Shown here one piece after another: positions 1-8,879 of a stretch of 64,000 nt of DNA. The translations under genes and the position numbers were made by a program. This DNA comes from a methanogenic archaeon ISO4-H5. GTDB lineage: Archaea; Thermoplasmatota; Thermoplasmata; Methanomassiliicoccales; Methanomethylophilaceae. Every line of letters begins with the position of its first letter. Position 1 is the first letter of the stretch. The notes beneath the pieces were generated by a model. The model did no database searches. It was not told the origin of the DNA and saw nothing but the letters and a program-made list of their open reading frames with translations. The stretch lies in assembly GCA_001560915.1 (NCBI GenBank), contig CP014214.1, positions 1,054,001-1,118,000 of the forward strand, read 5' to 3'.

Positions 1-2
1 TC

Positions 3-3000
3 GAACTGATGGGAGACCTTACGGTCGATATCGAGGGACGTGTGGACTTCTCCTTCTACGTCCTTACGGCGAGGATCACCGATGCCACCACCGACGGAAG
101 TACCGTCGTAGATCACTGTTCCATCCCGGAGGGATGGCAGATCATCAACCGCGTACTGCTGGTCGATGAGCACGGCAACGAGGTCCTCAGGGTGTCCAAG
201 TACACAGGAGCCATCAAGGACTACATCGACAGGGAGATCGACCAGGGCGGCGCCATCATCAACAACCCGGAGGACATGATCCCGCCAGTGCGCTTCACCG
301 TGGCACCGGGATACTTCTTCAACATCTACGAAGGATTCCCCGACGAGGTGTCTGGAGTGGACCAGTTCGTCGTCAACGACATCAACCGCTATCCCTACGG
401 AACCACCCTCTACGGAGAGTCGTTCTCCGGAAGGTTCGACCTCAACTGGACCAGGTACTGGAAGCCAGCGGACGTCGTCGTCCACATAGCACCCATCGCA
501 CCGGAGGTCAAGTACGCCGTGGACAGCCCCGGTTCCGGAGAGGATTGGACGGCGACAGCGAACATCCCCTACGGCTCCGCATTCGGCCTCGACACCAGAA
601 CGACCGATCTGGAGAGCTACCTTACCCAGCATTCCATATCCAAGCACGTATCCTCCTGGAAGTACCCCGATGGCAGGATGGCGGTGTCCACCGACGTATT
701 CGGTCCCGAGACCGCTGTCAGGCTGGGCCTGGGCGGTACCCCTGTCATAGACGGCACGACGCTGTTCGACCAGTACGGCAACAAGTATAACAGCGCATCC
801 GAGTCGGACCTCGAATATTACATAGTATACAAGACAGTGAACAACGTGGAGTCGAAGTACAAGATCGACGGTTCTGATTACTATATCTGGGTCAATAACC
901 AATGGGAGTCCTGTGACCCCGTGAACCTGTGCTACTTCAAGGACGGAGACAACAAGTACGTCCTCCAGGGAGGGGAGTACAGATGCTTCTACATCGCAGA
1001 CTCCTACTGCGAGATAGATGCTGTCATCACCGCGGCCGTGGAGAAGCCCATTGCCGTGAAGGTAATGACGGAGAACCTCTCCGGAGGATACGACGTGACC
1101 TCGTCCGTCAACTCCTTCATGCTAACGGAGGACTCTTCCACTTACACCGGAACGTTCCCGGTCGAGGACATCTCCGGATACTCCTTCGGTACCGTGGTCC
1201 TCGAGGCCGCCGGCGGCATCACCGTGACATCGTCCGCCGTAATCGTTGACGGTCACATCACCGGTGTGCTTATGACCCTCGACGGTTGGACCGACAGCAT
1301 CGCCGCCGACATAAGGTTCGACCTCAATACCGCCGACCTCGTGTGGGACAAGGTGTGGGAAAGCGATCCCACTGCCGGCGAGACCCCCAAGGTCACCGCC
1401 AACGGCTGGACCTACGATTCAGTCACGCACAAGATGACGAAGTCGGGAGTGAAGTACGGCCAGGAGGTCCTCATGCCCTACATGAACTATCCTGAGACGG
1501 ACATCGTCGGCTGGACCGTCGGCGGCAATGCCGTCGGCGAATACGAGGACGATATGTACAAGCTGACCTACACGGGATCCGTCCCCCACTTCAAGATGTG
1601 GAACGGGAGCGAATGGGTCGATTGCGATGATATCGAAGGCTATCACTTCCACATCTACATTGACGGCGCCTATCTCCACGACTCCCAGTTCGTCCTGTCC
1701 AACGGTGTCTTCGTCCGCGTAGGCGAGGGCCCCGTCCCGCCCGAGACGTACACCCTGGTGGAGTCCGGCGAGTATGAGGGCAAGTACGTCGATACCTTCG
1801 GGAACTACTGGAACGACTCCCAGGGCAACAGCCTGTATGAGTACCACGTGTTCCGCAAGAACCCCCTCAGGTTCACCTACGCCATCGAGCCCTCGGATTC
1901 CGGCACTGTGTCCCTCGATGCCGTCTATCATGTGGATAATGTGGACATCACCTTCACCACCTTCAAGAGCAAGTTCATCAGCACCGGATACCAGAGCATG
2001 ACGTTCTCCATCCCCCAGGGAAGCGCCCTGACCGTCGAGCAGATCGCTCAGCTGGCACTGGAGCTGACAACTGACGGTAAGTACAACGGTTCGCAGTTCC
2101 TCGGATGGTGGAACGGGGACCATCAGTTCAACGTGAAGGAAGTCACTTCCATCCCCGTCACCGTGTCCTCCACTTCCACGGACAACGCCATCTCCGCGGA
2201 CGTGGGCCCCGTCTCCGAAAGTCAGAAGGTCGGTCTTGCATCCGGCAGCCCGTTCACCTTCACCGTCACCGTCCGGGGCATGTCCACCTCCTCCATCAAC
2301 GATGTCGTACTGGAGATCACCGGCCTGCCCGAGGGAGTAACCTACACTACCGCATGGGTGTCTGGTACTACCGACACCGTGCTGAGCGTCACTGTCACCG
2401 GTGAGGTGGAATTCGGAACCAAGCTGACGGTATACGTATCCACCTCCGAGCCTGGAGAGATCTTCAGCAGCGATACCACGTTCCTTGCCAAGTGGGAGAT
2501 CGTCTATCTCGACTTCCTCTTCGGCCAGGACATGGAGTATACAGAGATCAATGCCACCGTTACCGCAGACTCCGGAGATAACACGATTACTGTGGCACAG
2601 GGAACCGTGAACAACACAGACGACGTCGGAATAGCATACAGTTCCCCCTTCATCTTCGATCTGACGATTACCGGCATGGAATCCAGAGCGAAGGCGGACA
2701 TCTGCCTGTGCATCTCCGGACTGCCCGACAGTGTCACCTACGACTTCGAAGTCACATCCTCACTCGGAGCCGCCGACACCGTACTGAGAGTCACCGTCAC
2801 CGGTACCGTCGCCGCCGGAACCGAACTGAAGATCTGGGTGTCAGCCGTAACAGCCGGCGTGGACGTATCGGCCACGCAGGACTCCTCCGTCGACATCCTC
2901 AGTTACGGAGAGCCCAACCGTGTCCTGTACAACTCGGAGATCATCATGACCATCAGGCCGCCGTCCGGCAAGACCATCGACTACGAGGCCACCATCGCGG

Positions 3001-4250
3001 CGAGCACGCACGGATACAACTTCGGTCAGCCCAAGAAGCTGTCTGAGGACAGGGGATTCAGATGGTCCTTCCTGCTCACGCAGGACAACGTGGTGCTCAA
3101 CGTGAAGTACAAGGACATCTCCGTGAAGATCGACTTCTATGTCAACGGCGTATTCGTCGATCCGACCGGAGCCAACCACGTCAGAGTGTACTCCGAAGAT
3201 TTGAGTTACGATGCATTCGGCCAGGACATCCCCATGTACAAGCAGGTCAAGTTCGGCAACTACGGCGACAAGGGTGTCATTTGGTACATCGATCCGGAAT
3301 GCACCGTGCCCTTCGATAACAACTCCACGTCTGGCAATTATCTATATAACCAGCTGATGACAGAGAGCTTCTCCCTCTACACCTACGACAGGTACGTCAT
3401 AGTATTCCACGACAGCGACGGAACGGGAGCGTACAAGATCATCAGAGAGCCCGTAGACGGAAGTGTGGAACTGCCCCTGTTCGGGTACGACATGGACGTG
3501 AAGCACAAGGACCACCTGCTCGCGGGATGGGCCGTGCTCTCCGGAGACGAGCATGTCTACACCTACTTCCCCCAGGGAAGCGTCCCCACGACGGACTTCC
3601 CTGCCGACAAGTGGCTGGACCTCTACGCTTACTACCTGACGGACGGTACCTACGTCGGTACCTTCAACGGCGGCGACCACAACCCGAGGATATGCAACGA
3701 CGACACGGTCCAGACGGACATAGCCAACCTGACGGTGGTGTACAGCGATACCGTGGAATTCGATCCCGACCAGACCTACACCGCCGAATCCCCCGGATGC
3801 ACCGGCAACTACACCATCCGCCACCACACCGATGAAACACAGAGGGTTCACTACTGGTGCAGGATCACCGTCGGCGGCGAGTACTACACCATGGTCGGCA
3901 CTTTCAGCGTGGATATCAACACCCTGCAGATGTTCGTCATCGCCCCGTCCGCCTACAAGATGCACGACGGAACGGCCCTGGAGCTCGGTGACCCAGCATC
4001 CAGCATCCAGATGCGTTCCATCGACGGTACCGTCCTACCCGCAACGATCCTAGACTGTTTCAGCTCCGTCGCATACAACACAAGCGAAGGATACCGCAGC
4101 TCCCTAAAAGACATCGGAACCTTCAAGACCGGTGCGTCGCTGACCACCGCCGAGGGAGTGGACCTGACCGACTTCACCATCAAATACATCGACGGTACGA
4201 TCACCGTTTACTCGGAAGAGTCCGTCAGAAGCGAGACTAGGGGGTGGTGA
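3..4250 (+). CDS. Giant adhesin-like surface protein, N-terminus outside window
   Basis: Extracellular, probably cell-surface protein of unknown ligand. The frame stays open upstream of the ATG at 9, so the real start and signal peptide lie outside the window; about 1,415 residues are visible. Two homologous Ig-like modules of about 110 residues lie in tandem (about residues 715-827 and 845-957), each with the pattern sGLP..VTY and a terminal kl.v.VS strand. Around residues 1128-1212 there is an InlB-type (Listeria-Bacteroides) repeat, recognised by GW, then LYAYY. The protein is rich in Tyr, Thr, Ser and Asp and poor in Cys. No C-terminal membrane anchor is visible, so attachment may be N-terminal or by a partner. 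The next gene starts one base after the stop, so the two are probably co-expressed. The exact family is unknown. Confidence 0.8.
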   Translation, partial: ELMGDLTVDIEGRVDFSFYVLTARITDATTDGSTVVDHCSIPEGWQIINRVLLVDEHGNEVLRVSKYTGAIKDYIDREIDQGGAIINNPEDMIPPVRFTVAPGYFFNIYEGFPDEVSGVDQFVVNDINRYPYGTTLYGESFSGRFDLNWTRYWKPADVVVHIAPIAPEVKYAVDSPGSGEDWTATANIPYGSAFGLDTRTTDLESYLTQHSISKHVSSWKYPDGRMAVSTDVFGPETAVRLGLGGTPVIDGTTLFDQYGNKYNSASESDLEYYIVYKTVNNVESKYKIDGSDYYIWVNNQWESCDPVNLCYFKDGDNKYVLQGGEYRCFYIADSYCEIDAVITAAVEKPIAVKVMTENLSGGYDVTSSVNSFMLTEDSSTYTGTFPVEDISGYSFGTVVLEAAGGITVTSSAVIVDGHITGVLMTLDGWTDSIAADIRFDLNTADLVWDKVWESDPTAGETPKVTANGWTYDSVTHKMTKSGVKYGQEVLMPYMNYPETDIVGWTVGGNAVGEYEDDMYKLTYTGSVPHFKMWNGSEWVDCDDIEGYHFHIYIDGAYLHDSQFVLSNGVFVRVGEGPVPPETYTLVESGEYEGKYVDTFGNYWNDSQGNSLYEYHVFRKNPLRFTYAIEPSDSGTVSLDAVYHVDNVDITFTTFKSKFISTGYQSMTFSIPQGSALTVEQIAQLALELTTDGKYNGSQFLGWWNGDHQFNVKEVTSIPVTVSSTSTDNAISADVGPVSESQKVGLASGSPFTFTVTVRGMSTSSINDVVLEITGLPEGVTYTTAWVSGTTDTVLSVTVTGEVEFGTKLTVYVSTSEPGEIFSSDTTFLAKWEIVYLDFLFGQDMEYTEINATVTADSGDNTITVAQGTVNNTDDVGIAYSSPFIFDLTITGMESRAKADICLCISGLPDSVTYDFEVTSSLGAADTVLRVTVTGTVAAGTELKIWVSAVTAGVDVSATQDSSVDILSYGEPNRVLYNSEIIMTIRPPSGKTIDYEATIAASTHGYNFGQPKKLSEDRGFRWSFLLTQDNVVLNVKYKDISVKIDFYVNGVFVDPTGANHVRVYSEDLSYDAFGQDIPMYKQVKFGNYGDKGVIWYIDPECTVPFDNNSTSGNYLYNQLMTESFSLYTYDRYVIVFHDSDGTGAYKIIREPVDGSVELPLFGYDMDVKHKDHLLAGWAVLSGDEHVYTYFPQGSVPTTDFPADKWLDLYAYYLTDGTYVGTFNGGDHNPRICNDDTVQTDIANLTVVYSDTVEFDPDQTYTAESPGCTGNYTIRHHTDETQRVHYWCRITVGGEYYTMVGTFSVDINTLQMFVIAPSAYKMHDGTALELGDPASSIQMRSIDGTVLPATILDCFSSVAYNTSEGYRSSLKDIGTFKTGASLTTAEGVDLTDFTIKYIDGTITVYSEESVRSETRGW

Positions 4251-4251
4251 G

Positions 4252-4851
4252 GTGTCCGGTCAAAGCAGCAGGATCCTGATGGTTGCGGCCATCATCGCCA
4301 TCGTGGCATCCGCCTCAGTAGGGGCCGCGTTCGCATACTCCTCCGTCACCAACAGCGAGAACAACAGCCTGAGCAGCGATGCCTACCTGGTGGCCACGGA
4401 CAGCCATGGCGACACCTCCTTCCAAATCTCACCGGTCCGGTACATGAGGGCCGGAACGGGGGTCTACCTCCCAGAGTTCGAGGGTTCCACGATCGAAGGG
4501 CAGCTGGAAGCTAAGAGTCCATCTGGATCCTCTCAGATGAGAATGTGGGTCACGATGCTGGACCCCATGTCATGGACCGTCATCCAGAGGATCACCCTGA
4601 CGGTAGATTACGACGATGATACCAAGAAGGTCGAGAGGACCTGCTTCGACTGGAACAACGTGATCCCCCAAACGGGAGCGGCGACCGATGTCATCTCCCT
4701 CGGGGACGGTACCCACACCTTCAAGATCTCGGTCACCTACAGAAGTACCGTGTCATCCGACCCGAACACTTACTCCCAGGTCCTCAACTCCGGTATCGTG
4801 TTCGTACAGGGGACCGATGCCAACGATCCCCTGACTCCGCCGTCACCCTGA
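4252..4851 (+). CDS. Secreted or membrane-anchored protein of unknown function
   Basis: A 199-residue protein starting with GTG, one base after the stop of the giant surface protein; GGTGGTGAG just upstream serves as ribosome site. Residues 8-29 are a hydrophobic segment ending in AFA, a signal peptide or N-terminal anchor. The rest is a hydrophilic beta-rich domain with no recognised family and a short Pro-rich end. Translational coupling suggests that it is secreted with, or helps assemble, the adhesin-like protein upstream. Function is inferred only from position and topology. Confidence 0.7.
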   Translation: MSGQSSRILMVAAIIAIVASASVGAAFAYSSVTNSENNSLSSDAYLVATDSHGDTSFQISPVRYMRAGTGVYLPEFEGSTIEGQLEAKSPSGSSQMRMWVTMLDPMSWTVIQRITLTVDYDDDTKKVERTCFDWNNVIPQTGAATDVISLGDGTHTFKISVTYRSTVSSDPNTYSQVLNSGIVFVQGTDANDPLTPPSP

Positions 4852-4919
4852 ATGTCTGGCACATCGCAAAATGAGATGCCTGCAGAGATATATGGATAAG
4901 GGTAGGAACGAATGAAACC

Positions 4920-4956
4920 GAGGGGGTCATTCCTCCTCTACTTTCCTTATTTTTTA
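4920..4956 (+). terminator. Hairpin plus T-tract after the surface-protein operon
   Basis: Stem arms GAGGGGG (4920-4926) and CCTCCTC (4932-4938), with one G-T pair and a 5-base loop, followed by a pyrimidine/T-rich tail to 4956. Placed about 70 bases after the 4252-4851 stop, it fits a transcription terminator for the plus-strand operon. Confidence 0.55.
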
Positions 4957-5061
4957 CTCTGCGGATCCGTCCCTGAAGGCCTGGAAGACTTCCATGGCCC
5001 TGCCGTCGGCGATGAGCTTGTCCGCCAGTTCGACGCCGTCCTTGATGTCCCTCGCCTCTTG
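4954..5061 (-). pseudogene. 3' end of a second trpD copy (remnant)
   Basis: On the minus strand this stretch encodes about 35 codons that match the C-terminus of the intact trpD at 7253-8269, including its stop region. From ARDIKDG to the end about 27 of 33 residues are the same (for example ADKLIADG and AMEVF). The copy ends in TAA at 4954-4956. There is no upstream trpD body: the frame runs straight into an unrelated sfsA fragment on the other strand. It is diverged rather than identical, so it is not a recent duplication. With the intact gene it forms a direct repeat flanking the permease and acetyltransferase. Confidence 0.75.
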
Positions 5062-5238
5062 TTCGTTATTCAGATGATTGATGTCAAGTACTTCGAACCT
5101 GCAAGATCCATAGACCCAGCATTCTGCGAGGCACTGAAGGAAGCCAAAGAAGCGAGAGTCAACATTTTAGCATATATCTGCAACGTCACACCTGATTCCC
5201 TGTCGCTGAAGGATCCCGTCGAAGTGCGGTTTCCTTGA
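5062..5238 (+). pseudogene. C-terminal fragment of sfsA (sugar fermentation stimulation protein family)
   Basis: About 58 codons on the plus strand read like the C-terminus of SfsA: FVIQM then VKYFEP, FCEALKEA, VNILAY, CNVTPDSL and a final DPVEV. An intact SfsA is about 230 residues, so only the last quarter remains. Its 5' side is fused to antisense trpD sequence, giving a chimeric open frame from 4912 that should not be called a gene. It ends in TGA at 5236-5238, directly against the stop of the convergent permease. No start or ribosome site belongs to this fragment. Confidence 0.75.
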
Positions 5239-6609
5239 TCAGTACAGTAAGGCGTTGATGGCGAAATACAGCATGAAGATCACTGCCAGGACCCACATGG
5301 TCCTGCTGACCTCCCTGCCCCTTCCCACAACGGCCGAACCGATTGTATATGCTAGGAATCCAAGGGCGATACCTTCCGTGATGGAGCCGGCGAGCCCCAT
5401 CATGAATACAGTGATAAGAGATGCTATGCTGGTGACGGGGTCGGCCCATTCGATGTCTTTGATGTTCTTCATCATCAGCAGACCGACGAGGCACAGCGCT
5501 CCGGCGGTACAGGCCGAGGTGAGGGTGGAGAATATCCCCGAGAAAACCAGGGCGACTGCGAAGAGAAGTGCCACGAAGACCGCCATGAGTCCGGTCCTTG
5601 CTCCGGTTTCTATACCAGTGAACGATTCGATGTACGAAGTGGTAGTGCTGGTACCGCAGACCGCTCCGCACAGAGATGCACTTGCATCCGCAATCATGGG
5701 ACGGTGGAGGAACTCCGCATCGGACTTGCCTTCGGACAGGTTGGTTTCTCTGGTTACCGTCAGAAGGGTCCCGGTGGTATCGAACATGTCGACGATGAAC
5801 ATGGAGACCAGTGCACCGACGAAGGCGGCCATCATTCCCGAGGGAATCATATCGAACCCGGTGAACACCTTACCGAAAAGACCCAGATCTGGAATTGTGA
5901 TGGCGGAAATGCTGTCACCTCTGGGTATGGTCCCGACATCAGAGGTTACACCGGCATAGAACAGCGCTACACCGATAATCCAGGTGATTGCCATGCTCAG
6001 GGGGATGGCGTACCATTTCTTGTGATACCAGAAGTTGAGGGTGGTGATTATACAGAAAAGGGCGAGAAGGACACCGGGGTCGCTGAAATCGCCGATTTTC
6101 AGAGCGGTGCCGTCGCCGTGCACGAGAAGGCCTGTGTTGTACAGGTTCAGTAATGCGATGAAGAATCCGATACCTGCCGAGATGGCGATCTTCAGCGAGG
6201 AAGGGATGGATTCTAGCATGTTCTTCCTCAGCCCGGTCACCGTCACAAGGAAGAAGATGACACCTGACAGGAACACAATCATCAGACCCTGTTCGAAGGT
6301 GAATCCCATGCTCTGGCATATCGTGTACGATAGGAATGCGTTCAGTCCCATTCCCGGTGCGAGGGCTACCGGGAAACGGGCATAGAGGCCCATCAGCAGA
6401 CATGAGATGACCGCAGCGAGAGCGGTCGCGGTGAAGATCTCGTCGAAGGAATATCCGGAAGCCGACGGAGACAGGATGAGCGGATTGACCGCCAGGATAT
6501 AGGACATCGAAAGGAATGTAATGAGTCCTCCCTTGAGTTCTGTGGAGAAAGAGGAACCTCTCTCGCTTATCCCGAAGTATCTGTCTATACGCTCGGCAAA
6601 TCCTGCCAT
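5239..6609 (-). CDS. AzgA/PbuG-type purine (hypoxanthine/guanine/adenine) permease
   Basis: Integral membrane transporter of the NCS2 superfamily, AzgA-like branch, taking up purine bases by cation symport. It has 456 residues, the usual length, and 12 or more hydrophobic segments. The N-terminal signature ELKGGLITFLSMSYILAVNP and the GMGLNAF motif are typical of the branch. The downstream charged motif around FVGALVSMFIVDMFDTTGT is the conserved substrate/cation region. It lies next to the acetyltransferase on the same strand but with its own promoter-like AT-rich stretch at 6610-6640. The block with the acetyltransferase is bracketed by trpD 3' sequences, so it may have been inserted. The exact base transported cannot be told from sequence. 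Confidence 0.9.
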   Translation of the reverse strand: MAGFAERIDRYFGISERGSSFSTELKGGLITFLSMSYILAVNPLILSPSASGYSFDEIFTATALAAVISCLLMGLYARFPVALAPGMGLNAFLSYTICQSMGFTFEQGLMIVFLSGVIFFLVTVTGLRKNMLESIPSSLKIAISAGIGFFIALLNLYNTGLLVHGDGTALKIGDFSDPGVLLALFCIITTLNFWYHKKWYAIPLSMAITWIIGVALFYAGVTSDVGTIPRGDSISAITIPDLGLFGKVFTGFDMIPSGMMAAFVGALVSMFIVDMFDTTGTLLTVTRETNLSEGKSDAEFLHRPMIADASASLCGAVCGTSTTTSYIESFTGIETGARTGLMAVFVALLFAVALVFSGIFSTLTSACTAGALCLVGLLMMKNIKDIEWADPVTSIASLITVFMMGLAGSITEGIALGFLAYTIGSAVVGRGREVSRTMWVLAVIFMLYFAINALLY

Positions 6610-6672
6610 TAACGGGTAATGCTCAAGAAGGGTTTATTACCTTTGCGACTGCAAAAACGGGCAGTCCCAGCA

Positions 6673-7236
6673 TTAAACGGTACGGATGACTTTCGCAGGA
6701 ACGCCTGCGACGATTGCCCTAGGAGGGACATCCTTGGTGACCACCGCACCGGCGGCTATGATTGCTCCGTCGCCTACGGTCACACCAGGCAGGATGGTGG
6801 CATGGTCCCCGATCCACACATTCTTACCGATTATGACTGGGTGGAAGGTCATGGAACCTCTGTCCTCGGGTTCCATCGCATGATTGATGGTGGCAATGGA
6901 TACCTGGTGTCCGATCAATGCCCCGTCGCCGATGGTGATGCCGCCCTGGTCCTGGAAGGTGCATCCGCTGTTGATGAAGACGTTCTTCCCCACGGTTATG
7001 TTGAGTCCGAAATCTGTGTGGAACGGCGGGAACAGACCGAATCCTTCCAAATCAGGCTGACCGATGAGTTCGGAGAACAGCCTGCGGAGTTCTTCGGGTT
7101 CATGATAGGTTGAATTGATCACGGAAGTCAGACTCAGCGCACGCTGCGCACTCTCGTTCATGAAAAGATGCGCCTCGGAACCGGCATCCACGCGGCCGCA
7201 GTCTTCAAGATGCTTTCTGTATTCCCTGATATCCAT
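6673..7236 (-). CDS. Sugar O-acetyltransferase, left-handed beta-helix (Maa/LacA family)
   Basis: Cytoplasmic acetyl-CoA-dependent O-acetyltransferase of the maltose/galactoside/nodulation type; 187 residues, the family length. The N-terminal helical cap (residues 1-60) is followed by hexapeptide repeats forming the beta-helix. NH at residues 118-119 holds the catalytic His, and GVPAKVIR closes the protein as in the family. I chose the ATG at 7236; the longer open frame upstream is antisense to trpD. The start lies 16 bases after the trpD stop, so it can be co-transcribed with trpD. The acceptor sugar is unknown. Confidence 0.88.
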   Translation of the reverse strand: MDIREYRKHLEDCGRVDAGSEAHLFMNESAQRALSLTSVINSTYHEPEELRRLFSELIGQPDLEGFGLFPPFHTDFGLNITVGKNVFINSGCTFQDQGGITIGDGALIGHQVSIATINHAMEPEDRGSMTFHPVIIGKNVWIGDHATILPGVTVGDGAIIAAGAVVTKDVPPRAIVAGVPAKVIRTV

Positions 7237-7252
7237 GATATCGCCCGACACA

Positions 7253-8269
7253 TCAGGCGGAAGAACCGTTCTTAAATGCCTCGAAGACCTCCATCGCCTT
7301 TCCGTCGGCGATGAGCTTGTCTGCCAGTTCAACTCCGTCCTTGATGTCCCTTGCCTTCTTACCGGCATAGATGCCTGCACCGGCATTGAGGACGGTCATA
7401 TTGTAACGAGGGGATTTCCTTCCTTTGAGGATGTCTAGGGTAATCCTCGCATTGTCCTGAGGAGAGCCTCCGGATACGTCTGATTTGTTGCATCTGGGTA
7501 TGCCGAAATCCTCGGGTGTGACGGTGTATACGTCGAAGTCATCTCCTTCGAAATCGCAGATGGTGGAAGGAGCGCTGCAGGATATCTCGTCGATGCGGTC
7601 CTGACCGTAGACGACCATTCCTTTCTGCACACCGAGACGTGATAATACATGAGCTACGGGCATCACGAGCAGCTCGTTGTAGACGCCGAACAGCTGATAG
7701 GCAGGCTTGGCCGGATTGGTCATGGGACCGAGGATGTTGAACACGGTCCTGATGCCCAGTTCCCCGCTGATATCTCCGAGATGGGAGAGGGACGGATGGT
7801 ACTTAGGAACATAAAGGAAACACATGCCTGGGTCATCGAGCAGAGCGGCAGCCGTATCAGGCGACTGTTCGATGTTCGCTCCCAGCGCCTCGAGCACATC
7901 CGCGGAACCGCAAGCTGAGGATACCAAACGGTTGCCGTGTTTGGCAACCTTGACTCCTGCCGCTGCGGTGACGAATGCCGAGGTAGTGGATACGTTGAAG
8001 GTACCGGAGCGGTCTCCGCCGGTACCTCCGATGTCCAGTACTTTGTAAGGGTGGTCGAACGGAACGGCGCGAGCCCTCATCGCCGCGGCACAGCCCTCGA
8101 TCTCCGCCTCGGTCTCGGATTTGGTACCTTTGGTGGAGAGGGCTGCAAGAAAAGCGGCATTCTGGGCGACGGTGGTCTTCCCGGAGAGGATTTCGTCGAT
8201 GACGCTGTACGCCTCATCATAGGTGAGGTCCTGCTTGTCCACGATCTTGCTGATGGCTTCCTTTATCAT
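7253..8269 (-). CDS. trpD: Anthranilate phosphoribosyltransferase
   Basis: Transfers phosphoribosyl from PRPP to anthranilate, the second step of tryptophan synthesis. It has 338 residues, normal for the family. The PRPP/Mg site GGTGGD (81-86) and KHGNR (110-114) are present, as are NILGPMTNP and the late VLNAG motif. The start at 8269 removes a 52-codon extension that is antisense noise over iorB. No other trp genes are beside it; it follows iorAB after 16 bases. This may link tryptophan supply to indolepyruvate/indoleacetate metabolism. A diverged extra copy of its 3' end lies at 4954-5061. Confidence 0.93.
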   Translation of the reverse strand: MIKEAISKIVDKQDLTYDEAYSVIDEILSGKTTVAQNAAFLAALSTKGTKSETEAEIEGCAAAMRARAVPFDHPYKVLDIGGTGGDRSGTFNVSTTSAFVTAAAGVKVAKHGNRLVSSACGSADVLEALGANIEQSPDTAAALLDDPGMCFLYVPKYHPSLSHLGDISGELGIRTVFNILGPMTNPAKPAYQLFGVYNELLVMPVAHVLSRLGVQKGMVVYGQDRIDEISCSAPSTICDFEGDDFDVYTVTPEDFGIPRCNKSDVSGGSPQDNARITLDILKGRKSPRYNMTVLNAGAGIYAGKKARDIKDGVELADKLIADGKAMEVFEAFKNGSSA

Positions 8270-8285
8270 CGTCCGTCCTCCAGGT

Positions 8286-8879
8286 TCACTGCTTCGACAT
8301 CGCCTCGTAACCCATGTCGAAGGCCTTGGCATTAAGGTCCTTGGCCTTCGGAGGTACGGTCTCGAGAAGGACCTCCTTGAGGAGCTCCCTGTCAAGGGGG
8401 AATCCCTTGACGGCGGCCACGGCACCGATCATTACTGCGTTGGCAGCAACGGCCTTTCCTGCTTCAATCGCAATCTTGGTCGCCTCGATGGTGATGACGT
8501 GGTCGTTCTCCTTCCTAACCTCCTTCACGAGTTCATCGATATCCGGATAGGATTCGAATCCCGCTGCGACGTTTCCGGGCAGGACGGGATCCAGATTCAT
8601 AATGACAGCGGAATCCCTGCTTCCCAGGGACGTGGCCCTAACGGTCTCGACGGGCTCGAAGGACATGATGAGATCTGCTCCTCCGGTCTCTTCCAGAGGG
8701 CTGTAGACCTCGTCCCCGAACCTGAGGGTGGAGCGGACGCTGCCTCCCCTCTGGGCCATACCGTGGACCTCGCTCATCATGACGTTGTGTCCGGCCTTCA
8801 TGGCGGCGTTGCCGAGGACCATGGAGGCGAGGAGGACACCCTGTCCTCCGACTCCGACTATCTGGACGGAGTACTTCAC
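8286..8879 (-). CDS. iorB: Indolepyruvate ferredoxin oxidoreductase, beta subunit
   Basis: The gamma/beta-type subunit (198 residues) of the 2-keto acid:ferredoxin oxidoreductase acting on aryl pyruvates. It has the GVGGQG motif near residue 10 and the family's SEVHGMAQRGG signature around residues 38-48. The start is a GTG at 8879 that overlaps the iorA stop as GTGA, with GAGGTGAG just upstream as ribosome site; the longer open frame is antisense to iorA. Coupled translation with IorA fits a 1:1 complex. It works oxidatively (aromatic amino acid breakdown) or, in methanogens, reductively to make aryl pyruvates from aryl acetates. Confidence 0.92.
   Translation of the reverse strand: MKYSVQIVGVGGQGVLLASMVLGNAAMKAGHNVMMSEVHGMAQRGGSVRSTLRFGDEVYSPLEETGGADLIMSFEPVETVRATSLGSRDSAVIMNLDPVLPGNVAAGFESYPDIDELVKEVRKENDHVITIEATKIAIEAGKAVAANAVMIGAVAAVKGFPLDRELLKEVLLETVPPKAKDLNAKAFDMGYEAMSKQ

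Noticed and set aside
1419-2123. 234-codon minus-strand frame inside the giant surface gene
   Set aside because: Val/Gly/Asp-rich composition typical of the antisense of a GC-rich gene; no family match and no start signal.
4912-5238. 108-codon open frame on the plus strand
   Set aside because: Its first half is antisense to a trpD remnant and its second half is the end of sfsA; no ribosome site and no coherent protein.
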